A stretch of DNA of 64,000 bases from Adiantum capillus-veneris. Taxonomy: Eukaryota > Streptophyta > Polypodiopsida > Polypodiales > Pteridaceae. The translations under genes were made by a program, and so were the position numbers. Positions 32,607 to 43,709 of this stretch are shown piece after piece (the stretch's first letter is position 1; every line of letters begins with the position of its first letter). The notes under the pieces are model-generated. The model saw only the letters and a program-made list of their open reading frames with translations. It had not been told where the DNA came from and made no database searches. The DNA is taken from the NCBI GenBank assembly GCA_014529385.2, contig CM043952.1:54828119-54892118 (forward strand), in the 5' to 3' direction.

Positions 32607-33190
32607 ACTGTCATAGGAGCCTTTGCTTTCAGGGCTCGACTTTGTTCTAGCCTTCGTAGGTTCTCAATTTCCCTCTGCCTTGTTGCTTGCATATAGCGTT
32701 CGATCTCTTGTACTTCGGCAAGACTCCTACCATCGGGTAGTAAAACCTCAGAGGGAGATAGTCCTAAAGGATCAGGAGGTGCAGTGGATGGAACATTCAC
32801 ATGCACACTCTCAAGAAGCATAGGGTCTATTTTAGGCATGAATGACGAATTTACTTCCCCACTCCCTTCATTTATTTCATTAACCGCATGTTCGGAGCGA
32901 GTAGCTCTACTAAGGGTCTCTTTTAAGCGGCTAAACACGCTGGACCCGGGCCATGGACCCATGGCATGCATGTCTTGACTTGAACTATCAGGGTTTGGTG
33001 TAGGATACCCCTCCATGACTTCGTAGTCAGAGGAAGAATCACTAGACGCGATATGAGGATCTTGGGTCGCGCTACCTTGAGTCCCGGTCGAAGGTCCAGA
33101 ACCTAGGGTGGAGGAATAATGGGTGCCCGCGTAAATGGAGGCACTACCAATATGCTCGTGCTCTAACACTCGTCCAGAGCATAGGTTCAT
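32600..33190 (-). pseudogene. N-terminal ORF of element B (gag position), truncated
   Basis: From ATG 33190 a Ser/Pro-rich frame of about 195 codons runs to the deletion join near 32600. It ends in a charged helix (IERYMQATRQREIENLRRLE). It has no capsid or zinc-knuckle motif. Past the join the codons are out-of-frame integrase. It is probably the start of gag or a Tat/Ogre-like ORF1. Confidence 0.5.
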
Positions 33191-33606
33191 ATGACTTGGA
33201 TCCGCTAGAAGTGTCAGTGAGTGCCCGTGAAGGCTGCTCACCTAGTATTTTTGGGTGTTTTGCAACCCAAGTCTTTTCTTTTTTAAAAAAACTTATTTTT
33301 TGATTTTTTGGTCCTTTTTTTCTGACCCAGCTATAGAATAGAACGTATGATAGCTCAAAACGAGCGTCTAGGTCAGAGGGATGTGCCGTGCTTTACAGCC
33401 CTCCGTTTGGTCACTTTATGCGCTCGGAATCCCTAAAACCGTCAATTTCTAGTAGGGAACTAGGCCCAAATTAGAAAGTCTAAGGGTGTAAGTGGGAAGA
33501 GAAGGGAGGAGAGTGGAGGACTTGCCCCACATGCTCTCATTCCCTCTTGAGGGGGTAGGGTATATATATAAGAGTGAGTTTAGTATATATCATAAGATTG
33601 AGGACT

Positions 33607-33647
33607 GAGGCCTGGGCCTGGGCTTGGGCTTGGGCTTGGGCTTGGGG
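33607..33647 (+). repeat. GGGCTT/GGGCCT hexamer run
   Basis: Six to seven tandem copies of GGGCTT or GGGCCT lie in the leader of element B, followed by a poly-T/AT tract at 33700-33735. The leader 33191-34265 has no other recognised feature. Confidence 0.85.
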
Positions 33648-34265
33648 AAATGATCCCGATCAAAATTTTAGTGTAGCCCCCCAGCCACTCACGCTTAAAT
33701 ATATATATTTATATTTTTTTTTATTTTTTTTTTTTGGTGGTGGCGACGACCGCGCGCGGTTTAGGTGACCCTTTCTTGGCCACACACACTGTCAACACCT
33801 ACCTAACCTCTCAGTCAACATCTCAAGCTCACAGACAGCTCACTACCTTATCTACTTACTAACAGTGCTGCTAACCACTAACTAATCTACTAACTAATCT
33901 GTTAACTGCTTACTGATAGTGAGCTAACTGTCCACCTACTTCCTCTCTCACTACCTTACTATGCAAAGACTGTGTGCAGGCAAACCTTGACAGAAAATTG
34001 TGTACAGATTGTGTGCAAACAGAAATTGCTAACTGCCATCCTACTTATTCATTCACTGCAAACAAGCTAACGACTACTAATTGTGCAAAGACTGTGTGCA
34101 AACAGAAAACACAACATTATGCAGAAATCACAGAACTTGCAGACAATACAGAAATTAACAACTTGTAGAAAAACAACTCATTCCTCTTCCTCTTCCTCTT
34201 CTTTCCTACTACAAACAACTCATAGGAGAAGCACAAAGTGCCTCTTGGGCTTAGTGCAGGGCGAT

Positions 34266-34283
34266 TCCCCGGCAACGGCGCCA
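34266..34283 (-). promoter_or_regulatory. tRNA-Asp primer-binding site of element B
   Basis: TCCCCGGCAACGGCGCCA on the + strand is the 3' end sequence of plant tRNA-Asp including CCA, so the - strand is complementary to it. It lies four bases inside the 5' LTR, the normal primer position. tRNA-Asp priming is known for some plant gypsy lineages such as Athila. Confidence 0.9.
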
Positions 34284-34518
34284 AAAATGTGCGCTCCTTG
34301 CCGCACTGTCGAAGCAAGGGCCTTGCCTAACACTGTGTGCGAGCCACAGACAGCTCCAAGCACACAACTAGCTTAACTAGTAAGCTCAAAAGAGGGCAAT
34401 GGTGTGTCACTCACCTCTCTATGCTCCTGCCGTGGAGGATTCCTCGCCGCGAAGAAGGAGACGCCGCTACGTCGCGCTCAACTGCTTCACCGCCGTCGTG
34501 CCTCCGCAATGCTCGATC

Positions 34519-34519
34519 G

Positions 34520-34601
<82 letters not shown>

Positions 34602-34614
34602 TACACACACACAT
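34519..34614. repeat. (CT)n microsatellite in the right LTR of element B
   Basis: About 40 CT repeats are followed by only a few CA repeats. The opposite proportions are seen in the other LTR. Confidence 0.95.
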
Positions 34615-34710
34615 AAGGAGGTGAAGAAGAAGAAGATGGAGATGGAGATGGAGCAAGAGCACTCTTCTATTGCACAAATGAGAGAATGAGTGAATTTTAG
34701 GTTTAGTTGG

Positions 34711-34720
34711 CTTTTATATG
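34711..34720 (-). promoter_or_regulatory. TATA-like box in the 5' LTR of element B
   Basis: The - strand reads CATATAAAAG, preceded by GC-containing GGGGTGAGCT. It is conserved in the other LTR at 28375-28384. It would start transcription into the purine/GT-rich part of the LTR. Confidence 0.55.
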
Positions 34721-34939
34721 AGCTCACCCCATTCACACTTGGGCGCCCATGCTTAGCCAACTAATCCCTTGAATGTCCTAGTTAGAGTGCGTCTCTCATC
34801 GGCGATCACTCTTACCATTTTCCTATTGGACCGACAAGCCCGGTACCTGACTCTACCAAATAAACAATACAATGTCCACCGTAGGTTACAACGTCCATCT
34901 CGTAGGTGATAGGGTGTCCGTGAGCCGTGAGGATTAACA

Positions 34940-34944
34940 TCCTT
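34940..34944 (+). repeat. Target-site duplication TCCTT, right copy
   Basis: It directly follows the TTAACA end of the right LTR of element B and restores the reverse transcriptase reading of element C. Confidence 0.9.
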
Positions 34945-35620
34945 GAACAAGGCTTCATTCAACCCAGCGTTTCTCCATGGAGTACTCTTGTTCTCTTTAA
35001 TTAAAAAAAAGATGGTACTCTATGTCTTTGTATTGATTATCGTGGATTGAACCAGGTAACAAAAAAGAATAAGTATGCAATACGAAGGATTGATGAACTG
35101 CTTCACCGATTACATGGAGCTTCTATCTTCACAAAGATTGATCTTAAGTCAGGGTATTACCCAATCCGAATTAAGGAGAACGACATACCAAAGACGGGAT
35201 TTAATACTCGTTTTGGACATTATGAATTTATAGTTATACCTTTTGGACTTACCAATGCTTCTGCAACTTTTAATCGTCTTACGACCAATGTGTTTCAATA
35301 GCATCTTGATGATTTTTTTCTTGTCTTCTTTGATGATATCTTGGTTTACTCAAGAAATAGAGAAGAACATGAACAACATGTGCGGTGAGTACTTAAACTT
35401 ATCCATCAAAATCAACTTTATGCTAAACATAGCAAATGCACCTTCTTCATTGACAAGGTGGAATAATTGGGATTTATTGTATCCAAGGATAGTGTTTCTA
35501 CTGATCCAAGTAAGATCGAACCTCTTATAGCTTGACCTACACTGCAATCAGTACGAGAAGTACGTGGCTTTCTTGGTTTAACAAGATGGTATCATACATT
35601 TATTCAAGGCTAAGCTAAGA
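34945..35620 (+). pseudogene. Reverse transcriptase of element C, main part
   Basis: Motifs in order are [52 protein letters not shown] and FFDDILVYS (catalytic Asp-Asp, the FxDD form). A broken thumb region follows (LGFIVSKDSVSTDP). In-frame stops occur near 35299, 35384, 35467, 35530 and 35611. The enzyme would copy the element RNA to DNA. Confidence 0.85.
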
Positions 35621-35631
35621 TTGCATCTCCA

Positions 35632-36110
35632 TTGACTAATACGCTTAAGAAGGCTAAAACGTTTACTTGGAATGCACATGCTCAAGCTAGTTTTGAGAAA
35701 CTCAAAGAAACTTTGGTGAATGCTTCAATACTGCAGCTTCCAGACTTCTCAAAAAAATTCATTGTGCTCACTGATGCAAGTGGACAAGCAATCGGTGGCG
35801 TTCTGTCTCAAGAAGAAAAACCGGTAGCTTATGAATCTCGTAAGTTACGTATACATGAGTTAAATTATCCTACACATGACTTGGAATTATTGACCATTGT
35901 GCATGCTCTTTAAGTATGGCAACATTATCTTCTTGGAAGGAGATTTGAACTACATACCGACCATAAAACCTGAAGTGGATCTACACCCAACGTGACTTTA
36001 ATATGCGGCAATGAAGATGGATGGAGTTGTTATGCGAATATGATTTTGGGATTAAATATAAACTTGGAAAGGAAAATCTTGTGGCTAATGCCTTAAGCAG
36101 AAAGAGTAAT
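35632..36110 (+). pseudogene. RNase H of element C
   Basis: LTDASGQAIGGVLSQ (first catalytic Asp), RKLRIHELNYPTHDLELLTIVHAL (second, Glu) and the remnant ELHTDHK (third) are visible. Stops near 35912 and 35970 and a shift break the end. The NVVDV...ALSRKS spacer follows to 36120. Confidence 0.8.
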
Positions 36111-36164
36111 GTAGTGGATGTCACAACCTCTACTACTTCTTTAATTGACCTTATTCGATAAGGT

Positions 36165-37600
36165 ATGGCTGAGGATCCATATTACATAATAATCCAATAT
36201 TTGATGAACTTAAATAATCACATAGAGAAGCAAGAAAGGAAAATCAAAGGCTTCCACGTTGAAGGTGGTGACCTTTACTTTGATAATCGTCTTTGTATTC
36301 CAAATCAAGGTGGAATCAAACTTCAAATATTACAGGAAGCTCATGTTATACCTATAGTAGGATATCCATGATACATTAAGACTTACTCTACTATAAGAAA
36401 GAGTTTCTTTTGGCCAGGACTAAAGCATGATGTGTTGAACTATTCTACAAGATTTTTAACATGTCAACATATTAAAGATGAACAAATTCGATACCCCAGT
36501 AAGCTTCAACCTATTGATGCTCCACAAATGAAATGGGAATGCATATCCATAGATTTTATTACAGGACTTCCTACATCTGTGGGATATGAATCTATCTTTG
36601 TGGTTGTTGATATGCTTACAAAAATGACCCATTTATTTTCAGTCAAGACAACGTTCACGGCTAAGGACATAGCTCAAATCTTCATGAAAGGTGTTTTCAT
36701 GTATCATGGTTTACCTCACCGGATAATTTCTGATTGTGATGCGAAGTTCACCTCTACTTTTTGGAAAGCCTTATTCTCACCTACAGGAACCCAGTTAGCC
36801 TTTAGTACGACTTATCATCCTCAGACTGATGGGCAGACAGAAAGGATTAATCAAACCATTGAAGACATGTTAAGAGCTTATTGTATGTATGAGCAGAGTA
36901 AATAGACTAGATATTTGTATTTGGTTGAATTTGCATATAACTCCTCATTCCAATGATCAATTGGAATGTCTCCTTTTCAATCATTGTATGGACAAGAGTG
37001 TCTTACTCCACTCAACAGACAGACCCTCTCATACGAGTTCAAACATCCAAAGAAATGTTGGATGAAATGCAACTACAAACCGATCTTATAGGACAGGATA
37101 TTAAAACTGCTCAATGTAAACAAAAGAGTTATGCTGACCCAAAACGATCTATCAGACTTTTTGAAGGGGGTGATATGGTATTTTTTAGAGTGAAATACAA
37201 ATGTAGTTCTTTATCAATGGGTAAGTGTAAGAAGCTAAGTGTCAGATATTGTGGACATTTTGTAATCACAGAGCGGATTAATGATCAAGCTTACAGACTC
37301 TTGTTACCACCACACATAAAGGTACATGATGTCAGCTTACTCAAGAAGTATGTACCTGATTTGCAACATATTCTTGATAATTCTCTATTATCTACCTCTA
37401 CCGATGGATTTTTTGAAGTTTACCCCGAAGTGATACTTCAGAGTAGAAGTAAGCCTTTATGTAATCGGACAATTATTGAACACCTTGTTAAATGGTCAAC
37501 ATATCCTCAAGGAAGATGCCACTTGGGAACGTGAAGATGTAATGAGACTAAATTATCGAGATTTTATGTCAAGGTGAGGACACCTCAAGTTTTTCAAGTG
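36165..37600 (+). pseudogene. Integrase with chromodomain-like end, element C
   Basis: The zinc-binding region is partly eroded (EAHVIPIVGYP, SFFWPGLKHDV, FLTCQHIK). The catalytic core shows ISIDFITGLP (Asp), IISDCDAKFTS (Asp) and YHPQTDGQTERINQTIED (Glu). After stops at 36369, 36905 and 36956, a frame from 37048 carries GDMVFFRVKYKCSSLS, ITERINDQAYRLLLP and VHDVSLLKKYVPD. It ends in the chromodomain-like RTIIEHLVKWSTYP, with the rest (DATWEREDVM) in another frame. It would insert the cDNA; the chromodomain targets heterochromatin in related elements. Confidence 0.85.
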
Positions 37601-37608
37601 TGGGAGGA

Positions 37609-39000
37609 TGTAAGATCCCCAATTTTTTGGGTCTCTTCTAAAAAGAAAAAAAGTAGCTTTCAATATCTATTTTGCTAAAATTTTTATTTAAGATGCTTGA
37701 TTGACAGTATTGGAAGGTTCTAAAGTGAAAAGCAAGGCTGCTTCCATGTTCCAGTGGTTTAGACCAATGTTTGGTTCAGTTTTGAAAAAATCCACTATTT
37801 TTAGCTTTTTCATGCTTTTTATGCTTTTAGGTGTTTTTTTGCAAAAAGCAAGGTCGGATCCTTGATCTACGTGTTCCAAGGAACCTATGGTTCAATTTTG
37901 TAAAAATCTGCTTTTTGAGTGTTTTTCACACTATTTTTACCTTTTCATGATTTTTAGTGTTTTTTAATGAAAAGCGAGTCCGCTTTCTTATTCCAGTGGA
38001 CGAGAGGAACTCGCGGTTCACAGTGGTTCAATTTTAGAAAATTTTGCTTCTTTTTCTTTTTACGCTATTTTTAGCTTTTCGTGCTTTTTGGAGTTTTTGA
38101 AAAGCAATGTGCTTTTTATGATGATTTGAAGATAAAAATATTAATTTTAGTCTCCGTCGGATTTAAAAATGATCACTGGGAACAGAAATGGGACCAAACG
38201 GGATTTTTATGGGGTTATTCTTATAAAAAGTAGTAACGTAATAACGTCGAGGCAATACGAGAAAGTCATAATTATGCCGGGACATTACGGTACGACATAG
38301 TCCAGCTAAGGTTTCCATTAGTTGGCCAGATACTCTTCAATTAGTTAGTTTTACTAGAAAAATTAAATGGTAAGTACGAGAGTTGACCACCAAAATCTGT
38401 GCCAAGTTTTTAGAAAAGACTGGAGTCTTTTCCCAAAAGCAGGAAGCTAATCTTGGCTGAGAGGTAGTGCTACCTGTAGCTTGGGGCACACTCCGGGTAG
38501 TTGGAAAATCTATAAATTGCCAATTAGTGATGAGTTTTCAGTGCTGTCTTTTGTGTCTACTATCGCAAGGCTATACCCATCTATTATCCGGAGTGGTGCA
38601 CGCTCTTCATCACCATCTCCATAAGCTCTTCACTCTCAGAAAGAAGAAGAAGAAGAAGAAGGATATTCTCTCTCTACTTGCTTACTATCTTCTCTCTCAT
38701 TTCACGTTGTACGCGCTCTCCGGAAGCTTTCATGGTGAATACCTCTGCGTAGCTCTCATCACCGCTCTCTTGCGGCAAAGCAAGATGCATTTCGACAGCC
38801 CCTAATCGATTCTAAAACACAGTGAGAAGCTCTAAACTCCATAGCCATGATCATCTCTCTCTCTATGTCATTTTTCTGAGTAGTCACCCTCTAGGTCATT
38901 GTTTTTCCTTACAGGAGGGCATGTATGTATTAATCGAGTATGTATGAAGTTGCCCCATTATTATTTCATCATGTTAAACATGCTGGTTTATGCACATGAT
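37609..39000 (+). repeat. 3' LTR of element C (right end approximate)
   Basis: TGTAAGATCCCC begins directly after the purine tract AAGTGTGGGAGGA (37596-37608). The LTR contains 3-4 tandem units of about 120-128 bases starting near 37728, 37845, 37970 and 38098, each beginning AAAAGC and ending in T-rich GCTTTTTAGTGTTTTT. A TATA box, TATAAATT, is at 38511-38518. The end cannot be fixed because no second LTR is visible. Confidence 0.6.
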
Positions 39001-41095
39001 GTGTTTATGATCATGTGCATGCATAAAAAGCGCTTTTTGTTTCACGTCATAGAGACGGTAGAAACACTGTTTTGGTCATAAATCACAAACCGTTATGAAT
39101 CAACCCGAATCTTTTATACCAGAGATAAAACACATCATTGAGAACATTTTCTCTCTTAGGTGTCATGTGAAAATCACCCACGACCTAAGAGATATGGTCA
39201 AAAAACAGATTGTTGCCCAGTGCACAACCAATTTTTTCGAATCCATGCTCCTTGGAGAACCACTATATAGATTCACCGGATGGGCAAACCCACTTAACCA
39301 ATTGAAAATCTTGATGAATCTTGATGATAAATGAATTTAGGTCCCCGTTATCACCTTGGGAATGCGAGTTATTAATCGTTCCATAATTGGTTGTACCTAC
39401 ACGTGTAGGGGTGCTACTAAGGGGGGTTACCATATGACAACGTGAGTTAACCGAGCCATTTATGTATGATTTATGGTTTGATTTGATGAGTTTATTTCAG
39501 TTATTAGATGGCCATAAACTTATGTGAAGGTATATGGTTAGACATCCCAAACCGCATAGGCTGATATGATTAAAGTGGCTTCCTTTTTGGGTTACCGTTT
39601 GTTGTGTAAGTACCATATGGGTAAAGTGATGTCATAGAGTGATAGTCTACATTTTGGATATGAGCATAATGTATTGGTTTGAGTTCAAATACTTTCATTT
39701 GCATGTTTCGCATTCTCCCAAAAATGCCAAAAAGTTATTTTTTGCATATGCGTGGAGTTATGGTTTATGGTTGACCTAAAGGTCGGAGCTGTTTTCATCA
39801 TGTTTGTGGTGATGGAATGTTATCATATGATGTATGGGAACTCATGGATTGATGTGGATACCTCATATGCATGGTTATGATTGCTTTCCACCTTTCTAGG
39901 TCAAAACTAGCTCTATGTGCTAGGGAGGTGACGTGCAGATGCGATTCATCAACTTTGCATGGTTGGATGTTATCAAAATTGGGTTTTTATATCACGATTA
40001 GTTGTTGGTCGGACTCTTTTTATGCATGAAAGAATCACGTCTTAAGAGTCTTATGTGTATGAACTCTGATTGACTGCAGGGGATATGTCAAACTCCAAGT
40101 GTGTGAGTTGGCTCAGTGTGATTATGATTTATGGTTAAGGGATGAGATTACCTCATGGATTATGGTTGTGATTTTATGGTGGAAGCCAGTGTGTCTCGTG
40201 GCTTTTTTTCTAGATATGGTTATGATGCCGAAATTTTTGCAGCCATGTTATGTTCTAAAGTGGCTATGCAGGATTGGACGTGCCTCACCCAAGTTGGGTG
40301 GAGTGCTCACCCATGGGATGTGATTGGATTATGGTTTATGATTTTGGGATTGGATCATGCAGTGATCTAGATGGTTTATGGTAGACGTGTAAGGGTAGAG
40401 ACCCTGTACATTCTAACTACGTGGAAAAGATTGTTTGTGCATATGGGAAGTGCTATTGTGATTGGACTCATGTGTTATGTTTCTCATGGCAGCGTTGCTA
40501 CAAGACTAGGATCACCTACATCGATTATCCTTAGACTAAAGGGTCGTTGACCTGGGCCTTTGCTGGATTGGGGGTGTTTCCTAGGTCTTCTTCTTTTTGT
40601 TAGGCTCATCTACACGGTTAATGCGTCAGGGGTTGAATGACCTACACGGCTAACGCATCGAGGATTTTACCTTGGCTTTGCCTAAACACCCGGTGCTAGA
40701 CATCAAAGAGGCGTGGCTCCTAAACTAGTATGGTTGGTGTTGATACCCTACCACATATTGGTACTTGGGATCCTTTTAGAGATCAGGTTCATGGAGGGAG
40801 GTGAAGTGGCCTTAGCTTATGTCTGGCTCAGGTAGGTTGGAGGTGTTCTTGCTCACTCCCAGCAAAGTGAAATTCTCTATGTCTATAGTAGAGCGGATGT
40901 GGATGGGTGGACTGATCAATCCCTGCACTGGGTCTGCTAGTTATTTTGTCATATACTTTTTGATATTATGGTATACCCAGATTTTGGCATTGCATTAATA
41001 CATGGTTGTCTGTTTCATTTAGATGGGGCATTTAAAGATTCTATGTTGTCATGTTTCTCATGTCTCTGTGCACTCTATTTCACCCTCCACTATAT
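39001..41095. other. Unrecognised spacer
   Basis: No convincing gene. A 79-codon frame at 39095-39334 (MNQPESFIPEIKHIIENIF...) has no known motif. The phrase TTATGGTTTATG recurs at least five times between 39450 and 40390. TACACGG[TC]TAA[TC]GC occurs twice near 40612 and 40650. The style suggests an old retrotransposon LTR or leader. Confidence 0.35.
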
Positions 41096-41120
41096 TCTCT
41101 CTCTCTCTCTCTCTCTCTCT

Positions 41121-41177
<57 letters not shown>
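41096..41177. repeat. (CT)n microsatellite
   Basis: About 40 CT repeats are interrupted by a C run at 41121-41129. Open frames across it are repeat artefacts. Confidence 0.95.
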
Positions 41178-41180
<3 letters not shown>

Positions 41181-41399
41181 GTGCAACACTATGTACACAT
41201 ATATTGACCCTCCACAATGTCATAATTTTCATGAGTACACTTTTATTCATAACACCCACTCAGGGGTAACACTAGTCGCTAGGTGCCTCTGGATGCAATC
41301 TGGCTCATGGCCTAAACTCCATGCTTGGTCGGGCACTGAGAACTGCTTTCGCAACTCTAATGTATATTGAAAATTGTATAAAGATGTAAATTGTATATT

Positions 41400-42640
41400 T
41401 TGTGCATAGATCCTTGGGGAGGGTTATCTCTCAATGTGGATATGACAATGGCTATTTTGCAAAGTGTGAGATACAATGCTTATTTCAAAGGCATGCATAT
41501 ATCACATGGCCTAGGACTAAAAGATTAGCACAAAGTTTTCTCAATCAACAATCAGCTGCTTCTACTTCAAAAAAATTGTTTGACTTAACTTAATCTTCAA
41601 TGCATGAAATGGGATTAGATAGCCCCGAGATGAATAGATAAATTCTAAGAGAGAAAAGAGTTTAAAAAAAGAGTCCATTGCATGTTGATTCTGATGTGAT
41701 ACTTGATGATGATAGCCACATACCTAAATTTGTTACTGTCAGAGTCTCATGTTCCAAATAATAAGTGGGAAATATAAAGGACTGCTCCACAAGAAAAAGT
41801 GACATGCTTTGGGTTGGTTGGAAGTGAAGGGTAGAGGTGTGGTAGGTACATCAATGATGGCTCTTTAAAAACTAGAATGGGAGTCCCAGCTCCATGCCTT
41901 TGGGGCTACCAAAAGTATCCATCATCCAATAATAATCCTGGAGGACTTATAGAAGAATTTGTGTGGTTTTGTAACACAAGCACAATGCACACGTGGAGAA
42001 TCCATGACATGATTGTTTGTCCACCTGGTCCAGCACCTTGGATGTGGGTAGTGGATGAAGGCACAAACTTGTTGAAGAGTGAAGTTAAATAGCTGCAAGA
42101 GAATGGATTTGTTTTTTATTTAAGTATGAAACTAATGTTTTATGGAAGATCTTGCTATGTGTGAATAGATAACAGGATTGAGAATGAGATGATTGTGTGC
42201 TACAAAAGGTACAAATGGGTCCGTTAATGCACAAAGAGTTCCAGGTGCATTTTGACCAAGATATAGAGATGGTAAGGTTGTGAAGTGGAGAGGAATATTG
42301 ACAAAAGATTTTCAAAGCAAAATGGAGTTGGTGGGCAGAAGCATGGCATCACAATTGGTTAGAGAAATGGTTGTGATGAGCAATGAGACACGTGTTTTTT
42401 ATGTCAGCATGAAGGGTTCAACTTTGAAAGGGCTCACATACTCTGTGATGGTTTTAGATTTCCCAAGATGTACATGTGAGGACTTCCGAAAGAGAGAGGC
42501 AAAAGCATATGTACTTCATCTTCTTGCAGGTTTTGGGTCTTGATTTCCATGCACATGAGTGCATACACCAAACCTCTCTCACAAAGGTGGAATTATTTCA
42601 GGCTTTGTGTGGTGTAAGGCAAGTTGCAGCTGCATAGTTA
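41400..42640 (+). pseudogene. SWIM-type zinc-finger protein remnant (MULE/FAR1-like?)
   Basis: Pieces in one orientation are 41402-41593, 41877-42090 (APCLWGYQKYPSSNNNPGG, TWRIHDMIVCPPGPAPW) and 42280-42543. The last contains TRVFYVSMKGSTLKG and VLDFPRCTCEDFRKRE, the CxC half of a SWIM zinc finger (CxCxnCxH). The second half is damaged, and the reading shifts to FLQVLGLDFHAHECIHQTSL before a stop near 42640. SWIM domains occur in MULE transposases and FAR1/FHY3 relatives. No DDE core is visible, so the assignment is only to a SWIM protein. Confidence 0.45.
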
Positions 42641-43204
42641 AAATACTACCCCTTTACGTGATTCCAAGAACCTCTATTGACTTCAAATTTATGTTTATCT
42701 TCTTAGACTTCTCTTGATTTAATCTTAGAGAGCTTTATGGCTAGACTTAAATTAATTCTTGATGGCGCTATTATTATGCGTTCTCTAGTTTTTATTTTAG
42801 TTGAGAAACCATTGCAGCCCTGAGAAGTAATATTAGTATCACAATGTTAATATGACACTCTTGAGGGCTTATTGTGTTTTGTTAGTTCCTTCATTGATTT
42901 GAAAGTAAGTTGGGTCTTTTTTTTGTCTCTTTACTTAATTTGAATTTTGACATTGAGTAGATAGCAGTTCCTTTTTGCAAAGATGTGGGGATCTATAACT
43001 GTTTAATATTTGACAATAATATTGTTGTGTTTTGTCTCACTCTCTGATTATCTTGATTCATTTGAACATTATTTAGGTCTTCTCCATTTTGTTTTGATGT
43101 TATTGTGAACATAAATAGCCTCTATCTACAAAGATGTAGGATTTTCAACCAATTCATTCTTGACAATGGTATTGTCATTACCTTTTGCTATGCATGATGT
43201 CAAT

Positions 43205-43500
43205 AAATCTTGAAAATATCGCAAGGTTTTCTAGAGTGAGCATGGAACTCTTTTGAGTCATTCTTGAGTTTGACTCTTAGCTTTCTTGATTAATTAGAAC
43301 ACAAATCAATTCTTCTATTATTTGTGGTTACCTTACTCGGTCGATTTTTTCAATAAAATCTTGAAAATATTGTAAGGTTTTCTAGAGTGAGTATGAAACT
43401 CTTTTCAGTCATTTTTGAGTTTGACTCTTAGCTTTCTTGATTAATTAGAGTGCAAATCAATTCTTCTATGATTTGTGGTTACCTTACTCGCTCAATTTTT
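43205..43500 (+). repeat. 151-bp tandem duplication
   Basis: AATCTTGAAAATAT...GCAAGGTTTTCTAGAGTGAG recurs with a period of about 151 bases (43206 and 43357). It continues through TTTGACTCTTAGCTTTCTTG and ends ACCTTACTCGnTC in both copies. Confidence 0.85.
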
Positions 43501-43693
43501 TTATTGCTCAAGAAATTTTGCTCAAAATTCGGGTTTCCTCCAACCAGAGGCCTAAGTTAGTGTCTCAATTACCTCATATTAGCGTGAAAGTAGTGATATT
43601 GCATCACACTTTGTTCCACCTTTACTTTTTTGATGTTTCTATGTCATCAAATAAAATATAGTTTTAGATTGAGAGAATATCATATAAAAGTGT

Positions 43694-43709
43694 GGTGTTG
43701 CGAAACACC
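43694..43709. repeat. Hairpin GGTGTTGCGAAACACC
   Basis: A 6-bp stem with a 4-base loop is preceded by GAGAATATCATATAAAAGTG. It resembles the hairpins that end both units of the duplication at 24.5-24.96 kb, and could be the conserved edge of an LTR family. Confidence 0.55.

Larger units (their letters stand above)
27941..34939 (-). mobile_element. LTR element B, - strand, internally deleted, recent
   Basis: Two similar LTRs (27941-28603 and 34288-34939) begin TG and end CA and are flanked by TCCTT. Reading the - strand, the order is 5' LTR, tRNA-Asp primer site, leader, an N-terminal ORF of unknown function, an abrupt join to the integrase C-terminus, a protease-like/WxPK ORF, an acidic ORF, PPT and 3' LTR. 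Gag core, upstream protease, reverse transcriptase, RNase H and the integrase core are absent, so it is non-autonomous. The LTRs differ by roughly 15-18 substitutions outside the microsatellite, about 3% by eye. Confidence 0.9.
34288..34939 (-). repeat. 5' LTR of element B
   Basis: It starts TGTGCGCTCC and ends GGATTAACA on the + strand, matching the left copy apart from scattered substitutions. It has a (CT)n-dominated microsatellite and a TATA-like CATATAAAAG (- strand, 34711-34720). Confidence 0.92.
26199..39000 (+). mobile_element. Ty3/gypsy chromovirus C, split by element B
   Basis: Left half (26199-27940): gag, zinc knuckle, protease and the start of reverse transcriptase. Right half (34940-37608): the rest of reverse transcriptase, RNase H, integrase and a chromodomain-like end, then a PPT and 3' LTR. 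The two halves join exactly at the TCCTT duplicated by element B. No 5' LTR is seen. The order gag-PR-RT-RH-IN-chromodomain is that of plant chromoviruses. Many stops and shifts show it is dead. The right boundary of the LTR is approximate. Confidence 0.75.

Noticed and set aside
34266-34283. A tRNA-Asp gene
   Set aside because: Only the last 18 bases match; no acceptor 5' strand or cloverleaf precedes them. It is a primer-binding site.
41023-41370. Ser/Leu-rich frames over the CT tract as a secreted protein
   Set aside because: They are a simple-repeat translation with no start context or signal beyond the repeat.
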